The notes: generated by a model not told the origin, from the letters alone. A DNA stretch of 64,000 nucleotides from Stomoxys calcitrans (GCF_963082655.1 NC_081555.1:20622643-20686642); one strand, 5' to 3'; numbered from the stretch's first letter, positions 9,993 to 20,100 are shown. Translations and numbers: made by a program.

Positions 9993-12900
9993 TGTAGAGT
10001 GCGCTCGTAGATGTGTTTTTTTCCGTTTTTTTATGTGTGAGTGAGACATATAGGTGATTTACTTTCTCAGTCCTTTCTTTTAGCCACAAACCTTCTTTCA
10101 CAATCCACTGTGTGAGTGAGGCAGGTATAGCATGGTTATATATGTTTGCTGCAGTTTCCTTGTAGCTGCTTTTGTTCACATATAGTCGCTGCCAAGATAC
10201 ACCGGACATTAGCACAGTGTTAGGACATCCGCTTAGTAATCCGGAGGCCCAGGTTCAAATCTTGGTCAGGGTGAAGTTTTTTTTTATTTTTTTGTAATTA
10301 TTCAATTTTTTTTTTTTGTACTAAAATCTGACATTTCCATTTCCATTGCAAATGGAAATATGGATAATGTATCTGGCTGAGAGATTTGTTTCATATTTTC
10401 GCCCTGTCCCTGAGCTCAAATTTCCTTTGGGTAGCCATATTTAACTTGGAATTTGCTGAATGGTGTTACTTTTTGGAAGTGACCCGAGCGTTTAAAAGCG
10501 CTTGGATCAGCCGAGATCAGCTCTTTTCAGTTCAAAGTGATCTCCCCGACCAGAACCCCTGTCAGTAAAGTTTTTTTTTCTTTTTGCGTTGTTATTCGCT
10601 ATTATAACTTTTGGAAGTTTTACCAACAATTTATAAAGTTCGCGAGTGAATATAATATTAGTTTTCACGACTTTTCTTTATAAGTAAGTTTGAATAATAA
10701 TTCACGCGAGTGGTTACAGTATTTTTTTTTTTAAGGAAATTCCTTTGATTTTATAGTCTGCAATAGCATTTGTTTTGCCACGAAAGAAATTTTATGCATA
10801 TATGCACGGATCCTTTTCTTACTGTTAGCTGTTCAGAGAATTAAAATTTTCTTGGTAAGAGTGTGTCTAAGTTCTCTTATTATTTCCTGGTGGTGACGTT
10901 ATGTATTTCATTATTCTTCAGCTTTGGAGTCTGTGACCACCAGACGAATGCTCTCTTCACCATCGATTGGCTTCGCTGTGATCAGTCCGTGTATTTCTGC
11001 CGTCGTGAGGTTGTGTAATCGGCGTACCCCCAGTAAAGCGTGGTTAAAAGGGAAGCGGGAGGAATTAATCCCCGGGGAAAATCTTGGTTTTTCGGCCTAG
11101 AAGGAGAATTTTCTTTTTGTACAAGTCTTTGACTCATCATAACCCTTAAAATCTGAAGGCTGTGCTGTGGCTAAATTAACTCCATTCCCGGACGGTAGAA
11201 TTATATTCATATGGCCTGATTCGTTGTGCGAGAAAGAGACCATTGTGTGATTTTTATATTTTTGCTTAATGCCTACACTTTACGATTTACTAAAGAAAAA
11301 GACTCTAGAGTTAATAGTTTTTTTTAAAGAAACCTTTATTAAAAGCACTTTGTAAGAAAAAAAAAAGAACAATGAAAGTGAAATGTCAGTGTTCGCAATT
11401 TTACAATTAGTAAATCTTAAATTTTTGTTTCACGCTGAAATTAAAATTAAAACTAACCATATCTAAGTGTGCAAAAATCAAAATCGTTGTTGTCATAGCA
11501 AAAGACTATTTCATACCTAAAGGCAAGTGATTTATACAAACTATGTACATTCATACATACATAAAGGTTTTTGTGTAAAGCCCTTAAAAGAAGGGAACAT
11601 CAAAGCATTGCAAGCAGCTTCGTGTACCAATCGCATTGAAAGGCCTTTCAACGAGGGAATCGAGCTACCAAGTAAGTGATCTTAACACTCTTTTTGTTAT
11701 TACCTTTGGGACTCGCTCTCTTAGAATGTTAAAAACAACCGTTACCCTTCTGAGAGAACTTTGTCCAGTAAATAATTAAAATCATTTAAATAAATTTACT
11801 TATTAAAGATTCTCCATTCAATGATTCGAATTAATAACCTAAAAATTTAAATTCGAATATGTGTCTGGATGGTCTTTAATATAGAGTTGCAAAAAGAAAC
11901 AGGAAATATTAACTTTGCTTCCGAACGCATGCATACGAGATAGTCACGTATATACAGCTGACATCTACGGCACAACAACAAACGCCCACCAGTTTTAAAG
12001 TTTTGAAGACACTGCTGCAATCATACATATTGTGCCTACAGCATCGCAACTAGTTTAGTGGAGCAGTGACCATTTCGTATGCACGCGTTACATAGCAAAT
12101 ATTTATATTAAACAAATTTAAATCCTTGTCGAGTGTTTATTTAACTATTAACAACGATGCTGATAGATATTGCACCCTCCAATGCATACAATTTTCTGTT
12201 TTGATAACGAACATAACTCCATTACTTGCTCACCGGAGACTGTAGAATTTAAAAACCAAATGTACAAACTCTGCGGTCATTGACCCAGTATAACTCAGCT
12301 GTTTTTGTACGTATGTCGGTATGTCTATATGTTCGCTTTGTTACAGCACAGCAAGACAATTTAATACGGGTTTCTTAACATAAAGAAAAAAATGATCGCA
12401 TGAGACTTCACTTTCATTTAAGAAAAAAAAAAAACCATTTATTTTTTTTCCTAAAAGGAGATTTATTTTATACCCCATATATTTTTCTTGGATAGCTATA
12501 ATGTTCTACTATTATAAAATTTGTATTGTTAACTCTTAGCTACGAATTGAGGGAACTCTCGATAAGGTATTTTGAGGAGATATTTGGGAACCTAAGTTAA
12601 CTAGAACACAATAGTGCTTTCTTGCTCTGTTTAATGAAATTTTAGGTTTACTCTTAGCTGTTAGGTTAAAATAAAATAAACCATGTTCATAAAAATGAGA
12701 AAAATGCTAAATTCCTGAATTAGAAATAAAACTTTGTATTTTCGGAATGAAACTTTTTGGTAGATATTTATTGAATAAAGGTCGTTTAGTCGCAGATATG
12801 TGCTAGATATACCGTTGTCGTTTGATTTCCTCTGACCGGAAGTGTAGAGGGGGTGTGGCGTAGAAGGGTCTACCATGAATTTGATGCTATTAAGGAAGCT

Positions 12901-13212
12901 AGGTAGACAGGTAGGGAGGGCGAATTGTGGTGAACACCATCTTAACCACAACCGAACTTACACCTGAATTTACTTTCCCATTTCTTTCGTTTAGGCCGTA
13001 CTCTCTATTAAGAGTCGACCTCATACAAGCACGCAAATATCTTATTAAAATTTTACGGTAGCGAAGTGAGTGAGTGAAATGGCAAGATCCCAACCCACCG
13101 ACGAGCAAGTAGGCCGGAAAAACGTGCGTGCTTCCGCCATGATCACCCTCAAAGAACCCAGTGGTTTAACAAACCTACTATTTCCGGTACAAATCGACCG
13201 TTGTATGCTACA
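9993..13212 (+). repeat. 3' LTR, 3220 bp
   Basis: Direct repeat of 948-4165, starting right after a G-rich polypurine run and ending CTACA at 13212, followed by the second CTTC target duplication at 13213-13216. Near-identity of the two LTRs means the insertion is recent, since LTRs are made identical at integration. Small frames here duplicate those in the 5' LTR and are not genes. Confidence 0.93.
10200..10273 (+). other. tRNA-Thr-like sequence inside the 3' LTR
   Basis: Second copy of the unit at 1155-1228, offset 9045 bp with the rest of the LTR, and again followed by a T run. It shares the A-box-like and B-box (GGTTCAAATCT) motifs. Confidence 0.55.
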
Positions 13213-13216
13213 CTTC
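13213..13216. repeat. Target site duplication, right copy (CTTC)
   Basis: Matches 944-947. Deleting the element plus one copy restores a continuous LINE RNase H reading on the minus strand. Confidence 0.85.
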
Positions 13217-14182
13217 TGTTACCAGGGATATTGTAGTTCCAATCGGTTCTATTAGGAATAGTGTTACAGTAATTTTTATTAAAAAGCGGCTCAGGTAGGG
13301 TGTAATCCACACTGCCTGGAACATCGGATATTGTATCAAGGATAACACAGTGTCCGCAGCCGCCACATGACCAATGAGAAAGCTCCCTTTACCTCATGGC
13401 AGTGGTCGCTGCAATTTGGGTAGCCACAAAGTCCAGAGGCATAAGATGTAGCATTAAATTTAGTGCATCAGATGGTATCGTCCTCAGTGCGGCTGTGATG
13501 CACAAACAAGCCAACCTTTGGATCCGGTTAAGTATTGAGCAGTAGGTGGATTTTTGAAGCGCCGTCCACCAGACCACAACACCATATAGCATAATAGGTC
13601 TGACAACTGTAGTATATATCCAATGCATGAAACGCGGTCTTAACCTGCAACTTTTTCTAATGGCTCTCTTGCTGGTGTATAGGGCAAGAGTTGCCTTTCC
13701 TTCCCTTTCCAAAATGTTGTATTTGAAGTTCAATTTCCTGTCCAGCAAAACATCCAGGTATTTTGCGCTTTCTGTAAATGGAACATTGTCTCCACCCAAG
13801 GAGATAGGTTCCACTGTAGGCAACTTGTATCGCCTACTGAAAAGAACTACTACTGTCTTGCTCAGACTTAAACCCAGATCACTTTCGGCAGCCCACTATG
13901 CACGTAGAGCTTCCTGAAGTGTATCTCTTAGAGTGCTGGGAAACTTTCCCCTAACCGCAATTGCCACGTCATCAGCATACGCGACCACTTTTACGCCTTT
14001 TTCTTCCAGACACAATAATGTATTGTTAATGGCTATATTCCAAAGCAAAGGAGACAGTACACCTCCTTGATGTGTTCCTCTGCTGACCCATCTTTTTATA
14101 TCCACAGATCCCAAGCCTGCCGTAATGCATCGTTTAGTAAGTAAGTTATAAAGAAACTTTCTTACGGTAGAGTTGATGCCTA

Positions 14183-14262
14183 GAAACTCCAACTCCTTCA
14201 TGATTGACGTTGGTTTAACATTATTGAAAGCACTTTAAATGTCAAGAAATGCTACCATTGTA
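14183..14262 (+). repeat. 80-bp direct duplication, left copy
   Basis: An 80-bp stretch of the LINE RT (starting GAAACTCCAACTCC) that recurs at 14699-14778 with three mismatches, bracketing a 436-bp mariner fragment. It is far too long for a mariner target duplication (TA). Confidence 0.9.
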
Positions 14263-14698
14263 AAGGGTGATTTTTTTGAGGTTAGGATTTTCATGCATTA
14301 GTATTTGACAGATCACGTGGGATTTCAGACATGGTGTCAAAGAGAAAGATGCTCAGTATGCTTTGACATTTCATCATGAATAGACTTACTAACGAGCAAC
14401 GCTTGCAAATCATTGAATTTTATTACCAAAATCAGTGTTCGGTTCGAAATGTGTTCAAATTTTGACAAATTTTGTTCAGCGATGAGGCTCATTTCTGGTT
14501 GAATGGCTACGTAAATAAGCAAAATTGCCGCATTTGGAGTGAAGAGCAACCAGAAGCCGTTCAAGAACTGCCCATGCATCCCGAAAAATGCACTGTTTGG
14601 TGTGGTTTGTACGCTGGTGGAATCATTGGACCGTATTTTTTCAAAGATGCTGTTGGACGCAACGTTACGGTGAATGAACACATTTCGAACCGAACACT
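14263..14698 (+). mobile_element. Rearranged mariner/Tc1-type transposon fragment
   Basis: The left part carries a terminal-repeat-like start (AAGGGTGATTTTTTTGAGG) after TA, then ATG at 14376 opening a transposase N-terminus (MNRLTNEQRLQIIEFYY). After about 80 bases it jumps to a catalytic-core piece (14473 on) reading FSDEAHFWLNGY, with the DEAHF typical of the second catalytic Asp region of Tc1/mariner transposases. A perfect 25-bp inverted repeat links 14433-14457 with 14675-14699, so the right end is an inverted copy of the N-terminal region rather than a normal terminus. The element is dead and scrambled. Confidence 0.8.
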
Positions 14699-14778
14699 GA
14701 AACTCCAACTCCTTCATGATTGACGTCGGTTTTACATTATTGAAAGCACTTTCAATGTCAAGAAATGCTACCATTGTA
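14699..14778 (+). repeat. 80-bp direct duplication, right copy
   Basis: Matches 14183-14262 at 77 of 80 positions and continues into the unbroken LINE RT reading to the right. The first base is shared with the end of the 25-bp inverted repeat. Confidence 0.9.
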
Positions 14779-14958
14779 TATTGCTTGACAGCGAGAGAAC
14801 CCTCTATGTAGCCGACTAGGTCGTTAAGTGCTGTTTCAGTGGATTTGCCTTTACTATATGCCTGCTGCTGCCGCGACAGGCGATTTCCAGGGATCTTTGC
14901 CCTAAGATATGTTTCTATCAACCTCTCAAGAGTCTTCAGCATAAAGGATGACAGACTA

Positions 14959-15124
14959 GGTTAGGTTAGGTAAGAGTGGCAGTTCTTTACAGACTCACTT
15001 AGACAATTTTAAGTCCATTGTGATACCACAGTAGCGAAAGACCAAGGCTTCTGGCGGTAATCGAACCCACGACCATTGTACTGGTAATCCAAGCATGCTA
15101 CCAACTCGGCTACCGGGGCGCCCA
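14959..15124 (-). mobile_element. tRNA-derived SINE, family 1, in LINE RT
   Basis: Reading on minus: a tRNA-like head with an A box (TAGCCGAGTTGGTA) and B box (GGTTCGATTACC), a body (TGGACTTAAAATTGTCTAAG), and a tail CCTAACCTAACC. It is flanked by a perfect 9-bp direct repeat GACAGACTA (14950-14958 and 15125-15133), the mark of LINE-mediated retroposition. It interrupts the LINE RT after FRPISL. A second copy of the family is at 17662-17815. SINEs are Pol III transcripts without coding capacity. Confidence 0.9.
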
Positions 15125-15399
15125 GACAGACTAATGGGACGAAAATCTTTCGCCTTTGTGTGGTAGGGTTTTCCTGCTTTCAGAATGAAAATGACCTTCG
15201 TGTCCCCACCATCTATATGACAATCTGATACAAGCAGAGTACATCTCCCTATGCCAGGGAACCAGTCTCTCAGACACAGCTTGTAATTCAACCGGTGATA
15301 CATCATCAGGGCGAAACTTCTTATCGCCCGAAGGATTTTTGACACAGACACGTTGGTGCCACGTTGTCAGTTGGAGAATTTCCCGGGAAATGTATTGTA

Positions 15400-15594
15400 T
15401 TGGGCTGTCCAAAAAGTAATTACGGATTTTTCATATAGTCGGCGTTGACAAATTTTTTCACAGCTTGTGACTCTGTAGTTGCATTCTTTCTTCTGTCAGT
15501 TATCAGCTGTTACTTTTAGCTTGCTTTAGAAAAAAAGTGTAAAAAAAGTATATTTGATTAAAGTTCATTCTAAGTTTTATTAAAAATGCATTTA
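15400..15594 (+). mobile_element. Mariner-type MITE, copy A (right end missing)
   Basis: Starts with the family's inverted-repeat end (TTGGGCTGTCCAAAAAGTAA) after TA at 15398-15399 and runs about 195 bp before copy B begins at a shared TA (15593-15594). It lacks its own right terminal repeat. It has no coding capacity and depends on a transposase elsewhere. Confidence 0.85.
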
Positions 15595-15831
15595 TTGGGT
15601 TGCCCAAAAAGTAAATGCGGATTTTTCATATAGTCGGCGTTGACAAATTTTTTCACAGCTTGTGACTCTGTAATTGCATTCTTTCTTCTGTCAGTTATCA
15701 GCTGTTACTTTTAGCTTGCTTTAGAAAATAAGTGTAAAAAAAGTATATTAGATTAAAGTTCATTCTAAGTTTTATTAAAAATGCATTTACTTTCTTTTAA
15801 AAAATCCGCAATTAATTTTTGGGCAACCTAT
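15595..15831 (+). mobile_element. Mariner-type MITE, copy B
   Basis: Full-length, about 237 bp, both ends present (TTGGGTTGCCCAAAAAGTAA and the complement TTTTTGGGCAACC). It sits head-to-tail behind copy A. The family recurs at 31565, 42627 and 48906. Confidence 0.9.
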
Positions 15832-16292
15832 ATCATCGAGTAGTTCTAGTGTTTGTTTCCTCACAAGACATTGTCCATACATTCTCCGACTTCTGGATAT
15901 ACCCCAACGTAATAGGTCTCGAGGACAGAATCTTCCTTAGCCTAGAGGCCCCAGATGTATCCTATGATAGTTAAATATTTGTTAATGTTAGAGCTCTTTC
16001 CTCCATTTTACTTCTTTCGACTTATGACACATTTCAGCAGTTGTTTGATCTGAGGATTGCTTTCCCTTTTAGAAAACCTAAATTTGCTAAGACCGCAATC
16101 AGACAAAAGTTAGCTGTTATATTAAAAATACACATGGCCTTTAGCCACATGTGTTTCAGTTGATACATGAAATTAGATGTTATCATCAGACCACACACAC
16201 ACTATGTGGTCCAGACAAAAATATCAAACTCATTGCAAGTGCCTTATAATAGACAATTTGAATTTAACCGCTTATTTTCCCCCTCATTTCAG
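15832..16292 (+). other. Intron sequence upstream of the RhoGAP exon
   Basis: Nothing recognisable until the pyrimidine-rich acceptor CCCCCTCATTTCAG ending at 16292. It belongs to the intron that also holds the nested transposons. Confidence 0.6.
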
Positions 16293-17426
16293 ATGAACCC
16301 TGTTTTGATACTGAAATCGAAATGGTTCTTAAAGATGATGTCCATAAGACAGTACCCAAAATTGTAGTGGATTGTTGTGTTTTAATCGAGGAGAAATATC
16401 GCAAATCTACCGAAGCCATAGAGGGCATATATCGCCAGTGTGGAGATTATAACAAAATGCAATCGATACGTTTCTGCATAGATGCCAATAACTATGATGC
16501 CCTAAGGCAGCCCAATGTGGATATTCATACCTTGGCGGGAGTCTTGAAACTATTTTTGAGAGAAATCAAAAGTCCTCTGGTATCGGCCAATGAGGCCAAA
16601 ACGTTTATAGGAAAACCAAATCAGTGGCGTGAGTGTAGCCCAATTAAGCTTACAATTCAAAGAAGTTACTAATTTATTTTCGTAATCCTCACTACAGTGT
16701 TGACAGATTTATCCAACAAGCAGAAAATCTTAAAAAAGCTGATATGTACCCTGCCCGAAGTCAATAGAGACACCATGGAGTATTTGTTTGCCCATTTTAA
16801 CAGGTAAAAAGGCGCCACTTTTTCTACTTACTTTGAAAAGATTTTAAAAAAATTTGTGTTTTTCCATTTACAGATTGACCAAAGTCCCCTTGCAGCATAT
16901 AAGTGCCGAAACTTTGGCCATTTCCATTACCCCTTCCATATTTCATACCATCCAGCAGGGAGCCCGCATGCAGGATATACATGATCTGCTCAAGGAAAGT
17001 GAAATTCTGGCCGATTGTGTTAAAATTATGATTGAATATCATCAGAAAATATTCGAGTAAGCCGCTATTTTCCATAACAAAAACCGCATTTCATTGTTAA
17101 TTTGGTCTCTATGTCTTCTACTCCACATCTTCATTAGTATGCTTCCTAGCTCTAGTCAAAATCCAACTGAAACTATTATTGTGCCAATACCTTTTCCCCG
17201 TTTCCATCAAATCAATAAGAACTGAATTCCAAATTCTCACCTATAATCCTCACATACACCACCCACCTACCTTGCTGTACTGAACACTTGCTTGCTCTTT
17301 TTCAACATCATTCATTCATATTTTAGATGTACTGCAGATCGTAAAAATCAGAAACATCGCATCAGTGTAAGAAACCTAAAGAAGACTTTGTCCCATCCAG
17401 ATTTATTATTTCAAAATTTATTCTAA
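16293..17426 (+). CDS. RhoGAP-domain protein, 3' exons (partial gene)
   Basis: Four coding exons, 16293-16628, 16698-16803, 16874-17056 and 17327-17426, joined by GT-AG introns keep one frame for 240 residues to TAA at 17424-17426. RhoGAP domains speed GTP hydrolysis by Rho, Rac or Cdc42. Seen: the arginine-finger loop GIYRQCG (Arg about 48 of this segment), VLKLFLREIKSPLV with the conserved Lys, and a C-terminal helix. The usual NLA...GPN motif reads TLAISITPS, so the Asn that supports catalysis in p50RhoGAP appears replaced; catalytic strength is uncertain. The first exon opens in phase 1, so upstream exons (and any SH3, PH or F-BAR part) lie left of the window and the preceding intron is over 16 kb. 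The protein ends with a short basic tail (RKNQKHRISVRNLKK). I could not match it to a particular fly RhoGAP. Confidence 0.85.
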
Positions 17427-17472
17427 GCACCTAAACATATACATATTAATATTTATTGTTGTAATTTATAGA

Positions 17473-17478
17473 AATAAA
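17473..17478 (+). terminator. Polyadenylation signal of the RhoGAP gene
   Basis: AATAAA 47 nt after the stop codon, in an AT-rich 3' untranslated region. Confidence 0.6.
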
Positions 17479-17661
17479 ATATAAGAATTATTTTTTATAC
17501 AAAAAAAAATATATATAAATAAATACTCATGCTTAAGAAATTTTAGCTTTCGTGTAAATCTATTGGCAGAGTGACCCCTACAAAATTTAAAAAAAATTGT
17601 CCATTTTACCTCATATAGGGAAACCGCTGAGATACTTCTCTAAAATCATTAAGTACTGTCC

Positions 17662-17815
17662 GCCCCGGTAGCCGAGTTGGTAGGGTGCTTGGATTAGTGC
17701 AGGGGTCGTGGGTTCGATTCCTGCCAGAAGCCTTGGTCTGTCGCTACTATGGTATCACAATGGACTTAAAATTGTCTAAGTGATTCTGTTAAGGACTGCC
17801 ACTCTTACCTAACCT
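17662..17815 (+). mobile_element. tRNA-derived SINE, family 1, second copy
   Basis: Same family as 14959-15124: head with TAGCCGAGTTGGTA and GGTTCGATTCC boxes, same body, tail CCTAACCT. It is flanked by an 11-bp duplication AAGTRCTGTCC (17651-17661 and 17816-17826, one mismatch). It lies 0.2 kb beyond the RhoGAP polyadenylation signal. Confidence 0.9.
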
Positions 17816-17875
17816 AAGTGCTGTCCAAATCAAGTTTTAGCGCAATGATAGGAAATCTACTTTTAACCCTAGACT

Positions 17876-17990
17876 GTTGTTGTTGTTGTTCTAGCAGTGT
17901 TGGACACTGAGGCGGCAGCCCTTGCCGATGAAGCAATCCATCAGGTCAATCCGGTACGTACAACCGGCTGGCATGGGATTGACCCTAGAC
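17876..17990 (+). repeat. (GTT)n-headed short repeat, copy 1
   Basis: About 110 bp: a TTGTTG run, then CTAGCAGTGTTGGACACTGA, GCGGCAGCCCTTGCCGATGA and ACAACCGGCTGGCATGGGAT. The same order recurs near 30626, 30807, 30963 and 58823, so it is an interspersed repeat. I do not know its class. Confidence 0.75.
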
Positions 17991-18404
17991 TGAATGGCAT
18001 GACGCTGGGCGATACCTCTTTGCAAAGACTTTCCACAAGACGGAAGGTGCCACAAGTGTTGCCATCATCATCAGTGTTAACGTTGTGCGAATAAAGTCGA
18101 AATTGCCAAACTTTTTAGAGTCAAATGACTTTACGTGAAACCCTTTGAAATTTCTACTTTTTTGCGACTCTTGGCTGCTTGTGACTAGTTTCTGCAAAAG
18201 TTCGACTTTTTTCAATTTGCAGTAAAATATTTTTCTGCCTTCTGGCTTTGAGCTTCAGTCAACCCGATTTTGGAGATATCTATCACCTCTTTATGTTTTA
18301 CAGGTTCTTCTTCGCATGAGTTTCTCGTTGGAACCTATCTTCAATTCTTTCAAGATCCTACTATTTTTGGAGAAAAAAATTTTTTTTGTGAGACCCTTAT
18401 AAAG

Positions 18405-19640
18405 AACAAGTAAAAGCATGCTAAGTTCGGCCGGATCGAATCTTGGGAACCCAGCACCATGGTTTCTGCTAAAATATGGGAGCTATATCGAATTGGACCG
18501 TACTTGGCGCAATTGTTGAGAGTCATAACAGAATACTATGTGCAAAATTTCAACCAAATCGGGTAGAAATCGAGGCATGTAAGGGCTCAAGAAGTCAAAT
18601 TGGTCTATATGGGAGCTATATCATGTGCTCTAACGATTTGAACCGTACTTGGAACAGCTGTAAGGAGTCTTAACAGAACATTACATGCAAAATTTCAGCT
18701 AAATTGGATGAAAATTGCAGCTTCCAGGAGCTCAAGAAGTCAAATCGTGAAGTCGGATTATATGGGAGGTATATCAGGTTCTTCACCGATTTAGAACGTA
18801 CTTGGCACAGTTGATGTAGGTCATAACAGAGTACTATGTGCGAAATTTCAGCTAAACGGACAAAAATTGTGGTTTTCTTGGGCTCAAGAAGTCAAATCGG
18901 GAGATCGGTTTATATGGGAGCTTCAGGTTATAGACCGATTTTGGCCCTACTTGGCCCCGTTGTTGGGAGCCATAGCAAAATGCTGTGTGCGAAATATCAG
19001 CCAATTCGGATGAAAATTGAGGCTTTCAGGGGCTCAAGAAATCAAATCGTGAGTTCGATTTATATGGAAGCTATATCTAGTTATAGACGGAATTGGACCG
19101 TACTTGGCACAGTTGTTATGAGTCATAACAGAATACTTTGAGTGAAATTTCAGCGAAATCGGACAACAATTGTTGCTTTCAGGGGCTCAAGAAGTCAAAT
19201 CGGGAGATCGGTTTATATGGGAGCTATATCAGGTTATAGACCGATTTTGGCCGTACCTAGCATAGTTGTTGGAAGTCATAACAGAACACCATGTGCGAAA
19301 TTTCAGCTGAATCGGACAACAATTGTTGCTTTCAGGGGCTCAAGAAGTCAAATCGGGAGATCGGTTTATATGGGAGCTATATCAGGTTATAGACCGATTT
19401 TGGCCGTACTTAGCATAGTTGTTGGAAGTCATAACAGAACACCATGCGCGAAATTTCAGCTGAATCGGACAAAAATTGAGGCTTCCAGGGGCTCAAGAAG
19501 TCAAATTGGGAGATCGGTTTATATGGGAGCTATATCAGGATATGGACCGATTTTGGCCGTACTTGGCTCACTTGTTGGAAGTCATACCAGAATACTATGT
19601 GCAAAATTTCAGCCAAATCGGATGAAAATCAAGCTTTTGA
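18405..19640 (+). repeat. 153-bp tandem-unit element, copy T1
   Basis: Begins with the family's left end (AACAAGTAAAAGCATGCTAA, CGGCC) and then holds about seven units containing GATCGGTTTATATGGGAGCT and AAATTTCAGC. Successive AAATTTCAGC motifs at 19145, 19298, 19451 and 19604 are exactly 153 bp apart. Because 153 is divisible by three, frames such as 19142-19798 stay open by arithmetic and are not genes. The right end of the family (GGTGGGTATAAAAA) is missing here. The class of element is not clear to me. Confidence 0.85.
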
Positions 19641-19654
19641 AGCTGTGCAAACTT

Positions 19655-20100
19655 GTTCAGGTCCAAAGGACCGAGCGTCGTTGGAACACGGTGGCCATTA
19701 GTCATTTAAAGGCGCCAATAACTAGCCTTGCCATGTCGAGCATCATTGAGCTGGTGCCGTTCGGCCTCTCACTGAGACTCTCCGCTAAAAACCGCTGATT
19801 ATCCGCGACTGTCGTTATAGCTACTACGTATGGAGCATTCTACTATCCGCAACCTGTGGACGCGCCCGGTAGCTCGCAGCTAAGCTTCCCGTGAAAGCAT
19901 TGAACGCAACACAGATAGGACCTCAATGTCAGGAGCACCATACGGGTTGCAACTGTGAGCTCCGATTTGTTTGGTGTTCATCGTTATAACGAGAAGCTCA
20001 CCTAGGAGCAACCGAGATCGTCCACAAATTGGGGATGTTGGGATGCTTCGTATACGGAGTAGTTGCAATTCCGTCGCGGACAATTCCTGGTGGAAATTAG
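19655..20100. repeat. GC-richer interspersed repeat R4, fold-back pair
   Basis: Left half (about 19655-19935) is the reverse complement of the R4 sequence at 28200-28500 (it contains CGGCCTCTCACTGAGA), while the right half (about 19940-20085) runs forward (GTTTGGTGTTCATCG...GTATACGGAG). The pair forms an imperfect inverted repeat around 19938. No coding frame. Confidence 0.6.

Larger units (their letters stand above)
948..13212 (+). mobile_element. Full-length Ty3/gypsy-type LTR retrotransposon with giant LTRs
   Basis: A complete 12,265-bp element. It has two 3.2 kb LTRs starting TGTAG and ending CTACA, a 4-bp target duplication CTTC (944-947 and 13213-13216), a primer site complementary to tRNA-Lys, gag (4980-6566), pol in the -1 frame (ending 9922) with protease, reverse transcriptase, RNase H and integrase, and a short purine tract before the 3' LTR. 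No env-like frame fits between the pol stop and the 3' LTR. The domain order protease-RT-RNase H-integrase is that of Ty3/gypsy. Very long LTRs recall the Osvaldo/Ulysses group of flies, but that placement is only a suggestion. It sits in a LINE relic, probably within an intron of the RhoGAP gene, in the same orientation as that gene. Confidence 0.95.
13217..15399 (-). pseudogene. Decayed LINE (R1/LOA-like), RT and RNase H, multiply interrupted
   Basis: Reading right to left on the minus strand: the RT start (AKDFRPISL near 15140), TLERLIETYL and AFLDIESAFNNV (about 14940-14750), then GGVLSPLLWN and the catalytic YADD (14130-13970), then the thumb (KYLDVLLDRKLNF, about 13750) and the tail up to the RNase H that was cut by the LTR element at 13216. 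Non-LTR elements reverse-transcribe their RNA at the target site. This one has stops and shifts and has received a SINE (14959-15124), a mariner fragment (14263-14698) and the LTR retrotransposon. The upstream end abuts a MITE at 15400. Clade assignment rests on motif resemblance only. Confidence 0.85.

Noticed and set aside
16167..16367. 66-codon frame overlapping the RhoGAP exon
   Set aside because: Wrong frame across the exon. The splice acceptor at 16292 and RhoGAP homology support the other frame.
17662..17735. tRNA gene
   Set aside because: A and B boxes are clear, but the cloverleaf is imperfect and the sequence continues into a SINE body and tail with target duplications.
19142..19798. 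218-codon open frame
   Set aside because: It is three 153-bp repeat units in frame; the openness follows from the unit length, and the same words recur in other copies.
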